47,798 nt of DNA from Paenalicyclobacillus ferrooxydans (GTDB taxonomy: Bacteria > Bacillota > Bacilli > Alicyclobacillales > Alicyclobacillaceae), in the NCBI RefSeq assembly GCF_001399675.1, contig NZ_LJCO01000071.1, positions 1 through 47,798 of the forward strand, given 5' to 3'. The notes beneath the pieces are model-generated. The model was not told the origin of the DNA, ran no database searches, and saw nothing but the letters and a program-made list of their open reading frames with translations. A program made the position numbers and the translations under genes. Below, one piece after another: positions 7,283 to 14,102 of this stretch (its first letter is position 1; each line of letters opens with the position of its first letter).

Positions 7283-7861
7283 GTGGCTCGTCCAAAGAAA
7301 CCGTCAGATGAACGTCAAGCGGAGAAGATTGTCATATATACAACCGCTGAAACGAAAGAAAAATTCCAAACGGTCGCAAAAGCGTCTTACATTTCGGAAT
7401 CTAATCTTGGTGAGCTTGCTATTCAATCCTGGTTAAAACAGAAAGGCGGGTCTTTGTTGGAGTATCCAGAGTCTTCTTTTCATGGTGATTTAACAGGTTC
7501 TTTACATGGTGCGGAATTAGTAAGGCAGCGGGCTATCGAAGTTCCATTTGCTTGTAAATTAACGGTGGATGACTGTTTGGAAACTTGGGATGGAATGGTT
7601 TCTTGGATTGTTTCACATGGGAGTCACTATGAGTTTTACGTTCAGGCTAGGGAAAGTGGGTTTAAGGTGATCGTCGGTCCTTCTTTGTCGGGGTGGTTCC
7701 TTGCGCTTCCCGTTCATGAAGTTTGTTTAGATCTTGCTTCTCCGTCTGACTTGTTTTACAACGAGGAAAAAGTTTTTGCTTGTTCTGAATTGAACCAGGT
7801 TGATGGTATTTCTGCTGTGTCTGCCTTGAATGCTTTGTATAAATCAGGTTTTTTTTCTTGA
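7283..7861 (+). CDS. Hypothetical protein with ribbon-helix-helix-like N-terminus
   Basis: A 192-residue protein. Its first 50 residues (MARPKKPSDERQAEKIVIYT, then two helices) have the pattern of a ribbon-helix-helix DNA-binding domain or plasmid antitoxin-type domain. The rest, about 60-192, is of unknown type with many aromatic residues. GTG at 7283 follows GGGGTGG, and the promoter TTTACT-17-TATAAT is just upstream. T-rich codons such as GTT, TCT and TTT are favoured more than in neighbouring genes, suggesting a different origin. Confidence 0.62.
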   Translation: MARPKKPSDERQAEKIVIYTTAETKEKFQTVAKASYISESNLGELAIQSWLKQKGGSLLEYPESSFHGDLTGSLHGAELVRQRAIEVPFACKLTVDDCLETWDGMVSWIVSHGSHYEFYVQARESGFKVIVGPSLSGWFLALPVHEVCLDLASPSDLFYNEEKVFACSELNQVDGISAVSALNALYKSGFFS

Positions 7862-7915
7862 ATTCTTCTCAGATCGCTTTTCTTTCGCAGCTTAGGTTCC
7901 TTGGGTGGTGTGCTT

Positions 7916-8131
7916 GTGAGGAAGGTTTCGGAGAAACTGTATGCTTCTTTCACGGACCCGTTTACGATTCGTAGATTTTTGAACCAATTGGCCGAGGAGT
8001 TCTCTAACACAGGTTGTGTTGTTCGTCGGGGGCAAAATGGTTCTGTTTTTATTACCTTGCCTGATAAAGTGCTTCACTTTGTCCCTGATAATGATATAGG
8101 GGTCAAACGTATTACTTTTCGTTATACCTAA
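7916..8131 (+). CDS. Hypothetical protein, 71 residues
   Basis: Unrecognised small soluble protein (MRKVSEKLYASFTDPFTIRR at the start). I chose GTG at 7916 because GGGTGGTG lies five bases upstream, the same type of ribosome site used by the preceding gene. Codon use matches that gene, so the two are probably one unit. No terminator is visible between it and the structured leader that follows. Confidence 0.55.
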   Translation: MRKVSEKLYASFTDPFTIRRFLNQLAEEFSNTGCVVRRGQNGSVFITLPDKVLHFVPDNDIGVKRITFRYT

Positions 8132-8138
8132 TACATTT

Positions 8139-8241
8139 GGCCACCTATACGGCCACCCACTCTCGCTACGGAGCCTATAGTCTCCGTTTTACGCTCGTAG
8201 GCTAACGCCTACCGTGGGTCCCCGGCCTGGTGGAAAGGAGG
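8139..8241 (+). promoter_or_regulatory. Type III structured leader (single copy)
   Basis: About 100 bases with nested pairing. CCACC (8141-8145) pairs with GGTGG (8229-8233), and CCCAC (8156-8160) with GTGGG (8214-8218). Inside are two perfect hairpins, ACGGAG/CTCCGT (8168-8187) and GTAGGC/GCCTAC (8197-8212). The structure ends at the AAGGAGG site of the next gene, the same position as in the type I and II leaders, but the sequence is unrelated to them. Confidence 0.6.
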
Positions 8242-8249
8242 GAAAGCTC

Positions 8250-8453
8250 GTGATACGTGCCATTTTCAGCCTCTACCGCATTATTGTAATCCCTGGAATC
8301 CTATATGTGCTGCTTGTTAGTGACCACTGGCACATGACCCCTGTAGCGTGGTTTATCGTGGTTGCCTGGTTCATTGCTGTGTATTCGTGGGTCAAACGTA
8401 TCCGTCGCCTTCGGAGTCGCACGGATCGGCGTCGATTTCCAAAGCTGTTTTGA
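8250..8453 (+). CDS. Small two-helix membrane protein with basic tail
   Basis: A 67-residue protein with GTG at 8250, preceded by AAGGAGG. It has two hydrophobic segments (IFSLYRIIVIPGILYVLLV and VAWFIVVAWFIAVYSWV) and a strongly basic C-terminus (RIRRLRSRTDRRR). This resembles the 4744 gene product in layout, though not clearly in sequence. Function is unknown; it could alter the recipient cell envelope after transfer. Confidence 0.58.
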   Translation: MIRAIFSLYRIIVIPGILYVLLVSDHWHMTPVAWFIVVAWFIAVYSWVKRIRRLRSRTDRRRFPKLF

Positions 8454-8507
8454 CCCATAGTCTAGTCCAACATTTACTTTTCAAACAGTCGAATAGGGGG
8501 CGCTTGT

Positions 8508-8795
8508 ATGTACACATATAGTTTTCGGTTTGCTAATCCGAGGATTAACGATAGTTATATACGTTTATCATTCGCTGATGTAGAGTATCCATTTCAACTA
8601 CATTTTGGTGATGTTGTGATTCTTAGTGAGACCATGGTGAATGAGATTCATAAACACCAACCGAATCATTCACGCATTCAATTCTGGGTAGGTGCCGTCC
8701 ATCATTTTGTCGATGCCAAAGACAATCATTTGTCGCCAGAGGTCTTTCTTGTCGACTACAAACCTTACACAAATCTGCATCGCTTATCCCTTTAA
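8508..8795 (+). CDS. Hypothetical protein, 95 residues
   Basis: Unrecognised. It is a predicted beta-rich, soluble, histidine-containing protein (MYTYSFRFANPRINDSYIRL). The ribosome site is GGGGGCGC before ATG 8508, an unusual word that recurs before the next gene, so the two were probably acquired together. Confidence 0.58.
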   Translation: MYTYSFRFANPRINDSYIRLSFADVEYPFQLHFGDVVILSETMVNEIHKHQPNHSRIQFWVGAVHHFVDAKDNHLSPEVFLVDYKPYTNLHRLSL

Positions 8796-8837
8796 TCAAT
8801 GAACGTCATTCCTAACAATCTTCATTTGGGGGCGCAT

Positions 8838-9017
8838 ATGCTCTCTCCTCTGGTTGCTCTAGTTGTCCTAATTGTGTTGGGTTCTTTGTTTGGTGGCTTG
8901 ATTAGTAAACCGTTACCTTGGTTTTTACGAAGATTATTTGTTGGTATCTTTGCACTTACCGGTGCTGTCTTGTGGGCTTGGCTCACATTCTACGTACATA
9001 TGTTTCCCGCTATATAA
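8838..9017 (+). CDS. Small two-helix membrane protein, 59 residues
   Basis: Two hydrophobic helices (LVALVVLIVLGSLFGGLI and LFVGIFALTGAVLWAWLTFY) separated by a short basic loop. ATG at 8838 is chosen because GGGGGCGC precedes it exactly as it does the 8508 gene; the longer frame to 8799 has no ribosome site. A terminator fused to element copy C follows. Confidence 0.58.
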   Translation: MLSPLVALVVLIVLGSLFGGLISKPLPWFLRRLFVGIFALTGAVLWAWLTFYVHMFPAI

Positions 9018-9044
9018 CACAAGAGCATCGTTCTACTCATTGTT

Positions 9045-9072
9045 GCCTCAGGGATTTTCCCTGAGGCTTTTT
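9045..9072 (+). terminator. Intrinsic terminator joined to type I element copy C
   Basis: GCCTCAGGG-ATTTT-CCCTGAGGC plus five T. It differs from the terminator ahead of copy B at the stem ends with both strands changed, so pairing is kept. Confidence 0.92.
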
Positions 9073-9258
9073 GTCTCGTGCTTAAGGAGTCGGTGCCGCC
9101 TTACTGAGGCTATCACCGGCCTTTCTCAGTTCAAAGGGCCGCGCTCCTTATCCTCCTACGCTACGCTCGTCCGGTACCGCGCTTACACCCTTCGACCTGA
9201 GCCTCTAGGCCGATGATTTTTCCGCCTCAGGCGGCACCCTCCAAGGGGCGCACGAGAC
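9073..9258 (+). repeat. Type I leader element, copy C (subtype a)
   Basis: A 186-bp copy, nearly identical to B, D and H. Perfect GTCTCGTGC / GCACGAGAC ends and a perfect GGTGCCGCC / GGCGGCACC inner stem. It is followed after three bases by AAGGGAGG, the ribosome site of the 9278 gene. Confidence 0.9.
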
Positions 9259-9277
9259 ATAAGGGAGGATGATAGAT

Positions 9278-10624
9278 ATGTATTACAACGACAGAAAGCC
9301 ACTTTTTCGAAATCTCTACAACATCCGTGAGCTCGTTGCGAGCATAGCAACCGCAGAACTGACAGAGATAGAACACGACTACAAAGGAAATCTCACGTCT
9401 GTGCGGCTGGAGCTCCCTTTAGAAATGCGTGGTCTCAAACATCTTTGTGTCATTCTCTTAGGCGCATGGGAACCGACTGAGGGAAAAGGTTTCTTTTGTG
9501 ACATCGACTACCGCGCGAGTGCCACCATTGGCGACACCCGTGCTCGCCAGATTCAGGATGCGCTAACCGAACAATTTACAGCGTTTGAGCTGAACACAGA
9601 GCAACCCGAAGGTCTTTACGAGAATTACGGTTCGTATCGCTACGACAAACACGTTTGCCTGGTGAAACGGATCTCTACAGTAGACCTTGTGCCATTGTAC
9701 ACATATCAGTATGAACGTTCTAATGAGACCGCGACGGTCTATCGTATGGGTGCAGTTCTCGTGGAACGGCGCAAGTATTCCAGTGATTTCATTGACGAAA
9801 ACGGCGAACGATACAGACTCATGCGCTCCATTTCTGCCATTGAGGACAAACACGGTTTTCTCCTATGTGTCAGCAAGTACCGTACAGGCCATGTCACCTA
9901 CTCAGACGCCAGCAACGACATGAAAGAACGCATTGAGATTCATAACGAGTGCATTTTGTCGCAAGCTCCAAAATTGCCGCTTGGTACGGTGCTATTCGAT
10001 GAAGAGGAACAGAGGTACGCAAAGCTCATTGAACACGAAGGTGAGTTCCATTTGCAGTACGAGAGTTCCAATCATCGAGGGACTTATGAACCATTCCTTT
10101 TGTCCGACCGCTTTGTTGTGACAGAAGGTATGGCCTTTGAGATGCCCGCAGTGGGGCTCTATTACGACACACACGAATGTCTCTTGTACAAAGCCATTTC
10201 ACGCAGGCCTCATTACATGGTGGTGGAGTTGGTAGACCGTAACCCATTTCCGAAACGCACCTGGAATGCACCAGATACCCGTGTTGGAGTGGTGCCCATG
10301 TCGCACATTGTAGAGCTGGAGGCAGATTACCAAGTGCTCACCCAGTCCGGCGTCACTGCGTTTCAAAATACGGAGCTCGGAGAAGTCGTCACAGACCTGT
10401 TTACTCGCACAAGAACCATCATGGAACAACAAGTCTTTTTCTGGCTCGGACTTGCCATCGAGCACTATGGCAGCCTTGAGCAAGCCTGTCATGGTGTCTA
10501 CTTCGAGCTGGTTGGACAGATGCGTCACACTTCGGCAAACACTGAAGAAGTGAAGGCCTTTCTTGAAAAACTTATTGTTCCCAAGTTGGTGCAAGTACAC
10601 GTGTCCGAGGCAAAAAGCGCATAA
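9278..10624 (+). CDS. Hypothetical protein, 448 residues
   Basis: The largest unknown of the accessory region. It has no signal peptide or membrane segment. The sequence is mixed alpha/beta and rich in Tyr, Glu and Arg, with recurring RYRLMRS/RYAKLIEH-like segments at about 185 and 248 that hint at repeated small beta domains. The C-terminal 80 residues look helical. I prefer ATG 9278, nine bases after GGGAGG, to ATG 9269, which touches it. It heads a two-gene unit driven from element copy C. Its position among antirestriction-type genes suggests an anti-defence or establishment role, but nothing in the sequence shows that. Confidence 0.65.
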   Translation: MYYNDRKPLFRNLYNIRELVASIATAELTEIEHDYKGNLTSVRLELPLEMRGLKHLCVILLGAWEPTEGKGFFCDIDYRASATIGDTRARQIQDALTEQFTAFELNTEQPEGLYENYGSYRYDKHVCLVKRISTVDLVPLYTYQYERSNETATVYRMGAVLVERRKYSSDFIDENGERYRLMRSISAIEDKHGFLLCVSKYRTGHVTYSDASNDMKERIEIHNECILSQAPKLPLGTVLFDEEEQRYAKLIEHEGEFHLQYESSNHRGTYEPFLLSDRFVVTEGMAFEMPAVGLYYDTHECLLYKAISRRPHYMVVELVDRNPFPKRTWNAPDTRVGVVPMSHIVELEADYQVLTQSGVTAFQNTELGEVVTDLFTRTRTIMEQQVFFWLGLAIEHYGSLEQACHGVYFELVGQMRHTSANTEEVKAFLEKLIVPKLVQVHVSEAKSA

Positions 10625-10690
10625 GTGGTAGCAAGGCAGGGGTTTCCCTGCCTTGACTCTCCATCACATTACATGAAGAGGGGAACAGCC

Positions 10691-10933
10691 ATGATAGAAA
10701 CACTGAGCATGTGGTATCACGCACCGGTGATTGTAACGGCGGGTGATTGGTCGATTCGAGAGTGGAATGAGGCCCGACAGGGATATGCCGTTTCATGTGC
10801 AGGTAATCTCCGAGGCTGGTTTGCAGGGCCGGATGAAATTGAAGCTGCGTTCCCATTTCCACGAGGAGAAGAAATGACACAAAAACTGACGGCGGTTGAA
10901 ACGAAGAAACAGCAACTCATGCTAGGGATATAG
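10691..10933 (+). CDS. Hypothetical protein, 80 residues
   Basis: Unrecognised small soluble protein (MIETLSMWYHAPVIVTAGDW), with ATG at 10691 behind a weak GGGG site. It lies 66 bases after the 448-residue gene and just ahead of a terminator, so it is probably its co-transcribed partner. Confidence 0.55.
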   Translation: MIETLSMWYHAPVIVTAGDWSIREWNEARQGYAVSCAGNLRGWFAGPDEIEAAFPFPRGEEMTQKLTAVETKKQQLMLGI

Positions 10934-10954
10934 AAATGCACCAGGGCAGTGGAT

Positions 10955-10983
10955 GCCTCAGGGATTCTCCCTGAGGCTTTTTT
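10955..10983 (+). terminator. Intrinsic terminator joined to type I element copy D
   Basis: GCCTCAGGG-ATTCT-CCCTGAGGC plus six T, then the element starts at once. Confidence 0.92.
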
Positions 10984-11169
10984 GTCTCGTGCTTAGGGAG
11001 TCGGTGCCGCCTTACTGAGGCTATCATCGACCTTTCTCAGTTCAAAGGGCCGCGCTCCTTATCCTCCTACGCTGCGCTCGTCCGGTACCGCGCTTATACC
11101 CTTCGACCTGAGCCTCTAGGCCGATGATTTTTCCGCCTCAGGCGGCACCCCCCAAGGGGCGCACGAGAC
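10984..11169 (+). repeat. Type I leader element, copy D (subtype a)
   Basis: A 186-bp copy with perfect terminal inverted repeats. It reads CATCGACC where B and C read CACCGGCC, a change inside the GGCC arm. It lies upstream of the ArdC-type gene, ending 20 bases before its ATG. Confidence 0.9.
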
Positions 11170-11189
11170 ATAAGGGAGGATGATAGGAA

Positions 11190-12020
11190 ATGAAAAACAA
11201 CCAGGTAATGGAAGCTACTCAACGACTACTGGCAATGTGGGAATCCGGTGACCTGCCACAAGCTGTCGCGCACACAATGTTAAAACGCAAATCAGGCGAC
11301 CGCCCTTCTGATTCTTGGAGCCTTGCCAATCAGATTCTTACTTTTATCAATGGCACGGAGGACGCGCGAGGTTTTCGCCAATGGGAACAGGTTGGCAGGC
11401 ATGTGCTCAAGGGTTCCAAAGCCATCTACATTCTTGGACCTGTCGCCCGAAAAATCAAAGAGAAGAACACAGAGACAGGGGAGGAAGAAGAAAAAACCAT
11501 TATTACTGGCTTCAAAAGCATTCCGGTTTTCCGGATTGAAGATACCGAAGGCAAAGCCATCGAGGACAGCCGACCGGATTACACTCCCCCTGTCATGCCA
11601 CCTCTGATGAACGTGGCGAAGGCGTGGGGCATCGATGTGAAGTATCAAGGAGGGAACACCCGTTATTATGGAGCCTACTACCCCGGCAAAGATGCCATTG
11701 TGCTTTGTACACATGATGTAACCACGTTTTTTCACGAGCTTTCTCACGCAGCTCATCACCGCATCCGACCCCTGAAGGGTGGACAAGATTCGACACAGGA
11801 AATTGTTGCCGAGACGAGTGCTGCAATTCTGTGCTTGATGTACGGATACGAGGGATATGTGAGCAAGGCCCGCGACTATGTTGCACACTACGCCAAGATG
11901 GAGCCTCAGGAATGCACCAAGGCCGTGATGAGAGCTATAAGTGACATTGAAAAAGTACTGACCATGATAATCGAGGAGGCTGAGCAACAATCGACGACCG
12001 ATACTGCAAAGGCGGTTTAA
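11190..12020 (+). CDS. ardC: ArdC-type antirestriction protein
   Basis: A 276-residue protein. The N-terminal part (about 10-90) matches the ArdC single-stranded DNA-binding domain: WSLANQILTFING, then RGFRQWEQVGRHVLKGSKAI. The C-terminal part is a zincin-like domain with HELSH at residues 182-186 and E208 in QEIVAE as the likely third ligand. ArdC proteins protect incoming plasmid DNA from restriction enzymes, acting on single-stranded DNA during early transfer. The length is normal for the family. Location behind element copy D makes it the key functional clue to what these leaders control. ATG 11190 follows AAGGGAGG at ten bases. Confidence 0.88.
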   Translation: MKNNQVMEATQRLLAMWESGDLPQAVAHTMLKRKSGDRPSDSWSLANQILTFINGTEDARGFRQWEQVGRHVLKGSKAIYILGPVARKIKEKNTETGEEEEKTIITGFKSIPVFRIEDTEGKAIEDSRPDYTPPVMPPLMNVAKAWGIDVKYQGGNTRYYGAYYPGKDAIVLCTHDVTTFFHELSHAAHHRIRPLKGGQDSTQEIVAETSAAILCLMYGYEGYVSKARDYVAHYAKMEPQECTKAVMRAISDIEKVLTMIIEEAEQQSTTDTAKAV

Positions 12021-12029
12021 AACACATCG

Positions 12030-12052
12030 GCGGGAGGGGTACCCCCTCCCGC
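12030..12052 (+). other. Perfect hairpin without T tract
   Basis: GCGGGAGGGG and its complement form a very stable stem between the ardC-type gene and the next gene. There is no T run after it, so it is more likely an mRNA stability or processing element than a terminator. Confidence 0.6.
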
Positions 12053-12080
12053 ACTCCCCAAAAAGGAAGGAGCTGCACTC

Positions 12081-12428
12081 ATGAAACCATCAAAAGTACA
12101 ATTACAACTACTTTGGAAGGTCTCTGCACGTGGTAACACTTCGAATCCGGTCAGGCCTTGGAGCCAATCGGAGCTGTCTCGCATGTCCCGAAGTATCGCA
12201 GTGTGTGTACGAGAAGGTTGGATCGAACGTATTGAGACTTCCAAAGCGCATAAAGAAGAATGCCTACGACTCACCACGAAAGGCGAGAAAATGATTCGCA
12301 GGTATCCAGATCGAAGGTTGTCCTTTCAAGAATACAGCCAGCTTCTGGAAGACACCTTGGAAAGGCTCGGATTGAAAGATGACACCGCAGGCAAACCCAT
12401 CGAGGAACCAACTCAAATTATAGGCTAA
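12081..12428 (+). CDS. Winged-helix DNA-binding protein
   Basis: A 115-residue protein with a winged-helix pattern in the first 75 residues: QLQLLWKVSARG, then WSQSELSRMSRSIAVCVREG as the recognition part, then RLTTKGEKMI as the wing-to-helix end typical of MarR/PadR-like folds. The C-terminus is a charged helix. AAGGAAGGAG precedes ATG 12081. It may regulate its own unit (ardC to 12717). Confidence 0.6.
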   Translation: MKPSKVQLQLLWKVSARGNTSNPVRPWSQSELSRMSRSIAVCVREGWIERIETSKAHKEECLRLTTKGEKMIRRYPDRRLSFQEYSQLLEDTLERLGLKDDTAGKPIEEPTQIIG

Positions 12429-12459
12429 TGAACGCCATCCAATGAGAGGACGGATACAT

Positions 12460-12717
12460 ATGGCACGCAATATGAAGCACAACGGGCAACTCACCAAAGA
12501 GGAACTACGAGCGGTAGCAAGTTCAGGTAATTTCATTTATGACCCTGATTATCAACGGTTTGCTGATCTAGACGGTACGGAAGCCAAGCGTTACCTTGAA
12601 AGTAAAGGATTCCACGTAATCAGGAGCTACGACACTGGACGTAACGGACAGGCCATTACCGAATGTGGATTGTGTTTATCTACTAACGGGTACCTTCACC
12701 AAATGACTCTTGAATGA
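12460..12717 (+). CDS. Hypothetical protein, 85 residues
   Basis: Unrecognised small soluble protein (MARNMKHNGQLTKEELRAVA). ATG 12460 is chosen for its nine-base spacing to GAGAGGA; the ATG at 12442 precedes that site. It is the last gene of the ardC unit and is followed by a terminator. Confidence 0.55.
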   Translation: MARNMKHNGQLTKEELRAVASSGNFIYDPDYQRFADLDGTEAKRYLESKGFHVIRSYDTGRNGQAITECGLCLSTNGYLHQMTLE

Positions 12718-12748
12718 TGCTGTACTGAAAGTATTACATTTTACTTCA

Positions 12749-12771
12749 AGGCACCTATACGGTGCCTTTTT
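12749..12771 (+). terminator. Intrinsic terminator
   Basis: AGGCACC-TATAC-GGTGCCT followed by T tract; ends the ardC unit. Confidence 0.85.
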
Positions 12772-12790
12772 CTCTTCGTTTCGGACTTAT

Positions 12791-13147
12791 CTATACTGTT
12801 ATGTTTAGTATTATATAGTCCTATTCTATTTAAAAAGTGACCTCCTTCTTGTTGTGCGTCCCTAATGGGTGCCGCCTGAGGCGGAAAAATCATGGGGTGG
12901 GAATCTGCGTGTGGGGGCGAACTAAGCGGTACCGGACTAAACGAAGCGCAGGAGGATAAGGAGCAGCCCCCATGCGTAGGAACCCCATGATAGCCTATGG
13001 GCGGCGGCACCGACTCCCCGAGCACGAGACATACCGAATTACCGTCATTTATTGTACCACATAGTACTATATAATACTATTTTGTTCTTGTTATTGGCGT
13101 GGTTACGTTAATACCATTGTACTGTATGGTACTATGTAGTGATATTT
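12791..13147. repeat. TubR-site-like AT repeats flanking element copy E
   Basis: AT-rich repeats lie on both sides of element E. AGTATTATATAGT (12807-12819) is identical to a segment at the tubR promoter (45268-45280). ATAGTACTATAT (13061-13072) is identical to 45235-45246. A further pair, TTGTACTGTATGGTACTATG, lies at 13118-13137. The same words in the presumed centromere 32 kb away suggest a second TubR binding cluster. It could also be a duplicated relic. Confidence 0.5.
12848..13030 (-). repeat. Type I leader element, copy E (subtype b, gene lost)
   Basis: A 183-bp minus-strand copy. Its 5' end is GTCTCGTGC but its 3' end is GCACAACAAG, so the terminal stem is broken, as if two lineages had recombined. 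It is followed on the minus strand by the same AAGGAGGTCACTT that precedes the gene behind copy G, but no gene follows. The unit appears to have lost its coding sequence. Confidence 0.85.
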
Positions 13148-13507
13148 TGTGATGTTCACGATGTCACCATCCGTAACGCCTGGTGCAGAGTTGTGGCCTG
13201 AAGTGCAGTGCAAGTGCTTAAAGGCGAGCGCCCCCTTGGGGGGGGCAGCGGTCCGTCTACGCTCAGTGTGCCCCGTGGTATTTGTTCCTGGAGATAGAAC
13301 ACTCCAGGAACGGCCCCCTGACCTCGCCGTACCGGTCCAACCACCATGTGTCGCTTCCTTCGGAATCGAACGCCTTACGCCCGTCTTCTCCATCGGAATG
13401 GAGCCGTCTCCAAGCGTGTCTCAGAGCCTCGCTAAAGCGAGCTCTATCGACGGAGCCAGCTCCGGAGAATCCGGTCTCAAGGCGACCATGGCGGTACGCA
13501 GGATAAA
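13148..13507 (+). other. Structured non-coding region before oriT
   Basis: No convincing gene. GGCGAG (13223-13228) pairs with CTCGCC (13323-13328), enclosing GCCCCC/GGGGGC (13230-13246) and a perfect ten-pair hairpin GTTCCTGGAG/CTCCAGGAAC (13284-13311). Two more hairpins follow: CTCCAT/ATGGAG (13389-13404) and CTCGC/GCGAG (13428-13441). ORFs across this region on both strands have no ribosome sites and simply follow the GC-rich composition. It is a candidate fourth structured leader, part of the transfer origin, or a non-coding RNA. Confidence 0.45.
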
Positions 13508-13618
13508 GAGTTGCTGTCAGCAACTCGAAAAGCCTTGCTACGCAAGGCTTAGATTATACGTCACATGATTACATGTGTGACGTCATTTTAGTGTTTTGCC
13601 TTGCATAGCAAGGCAAAA
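13508..13618. other. Candidate origin of transfer (oriT), four tandem hairpins
   Basis: Four perfect or nearly perfect hairpins lie in 111 bases: GAGTTGCT/AGCAACTC (13508-13526), AAGCCTTGC/GCAAGGCTT (13530-13550), ACGTCACA/TGTGACGT (13558-13583), and TTTTGCCTTGC/GCAAGGCAAAA (13594-13618). They lie directly upstream of a ribbon-helix-helix accessory gene and the relaxase gene, where oriT is usually found. The nick site cannot be read from sequence alone. Confidence 0.62.
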
Positions 13619-13683
13619 CTATACTACAATCGTCTTACATCTTTCGACTGGTATATGTTTCCTTAGGTAAAGGGGAGTCCCAG

Positions 13684-14100
13684 GTGAAGAAGACACTATA
13701 TTTATCAGATGCAGCGCTAACCTCCTTAACTCAGTACCAAACGCTACTCAAAAAGAGAGGTATCAAGAGTAGCGAATCAGAAATTGTTTCTCATGCGGTT
13801 GTGCAATACGTCCTTGCGGAAGGACAGGACTACGCGAGGAAGCAACTCGACCAAATGGTTGAGGAGTTAATGCGAAAGCAATTCAATCGTCTTGCTGCAA
13901 TGATTGGCAGTGTTGGTATGGATGTGGCCATGGTGTTGATGGATACGCTGGACGAGCGTCATAAGGAATACCCAGAAGTCAAACAGAGACAGATTTACAC
14001 AGACCTGCGTGACAACGCAAGAAAGTACTTCAGCAGCAAAGAGTCATTCAAGATACAGGAGTTTGTTGGTTCCTCATCGAGTGAGACGGGAGAGAAGTAA
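13684..14100 (+). CDS. Relaxosome accessory protein, ribbon-helix-helix type
   Basis: A 138-residue protein. The N-terminus (MKKTLYLSDAALTSLTQYQT and the following two helices to about residue 45) has the pattern of a ribbon-helix-helix domain, as in MobC- and TraY-like accessory proteins that bind oriT and help the relaxase nick. The remainder is helical. GTG at 13684 follows GGGGAG. It lies between the candidate oriT and the relaxase gene, two bases upstream of the latter, indicating one operon. Confidence 0.65.
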   Translation: MKKTLYLSDAALTSLTQYQTLLKKRGIKSSESEIVSHAVVQYVLAEGQDYARKQLDQMVEELMRKQFNRLAAMIGSVGMDVAMVLMDTLDERHKEYPEVKQRQIYTDLRDNARKYFSSKESFKIQEFVGSSSSETGEK

Positions 14101-14102
14101 TC

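Noticed and set aside
10984-11169. A normal sigma-A promoter inside the type I element
   Set aside because: TATCAT in subtype b/c is close to TATAAT but there is no -35 box at the right distance, and subtype a has TATCAC.
5985-13030. CRISPR array or integron attC array
   Set aside because: Copies are too long and too far apart for CRISPR, there is no cas or integrase-type intI gene, and elements lie in both orientations.
13149-13568. 139-residue ORF and minus-strand ORFs over 13.1-13.5 kb
   Set aside because: The GC-rich hairpins explain the open frames; no ribosome site and no family resemblance.
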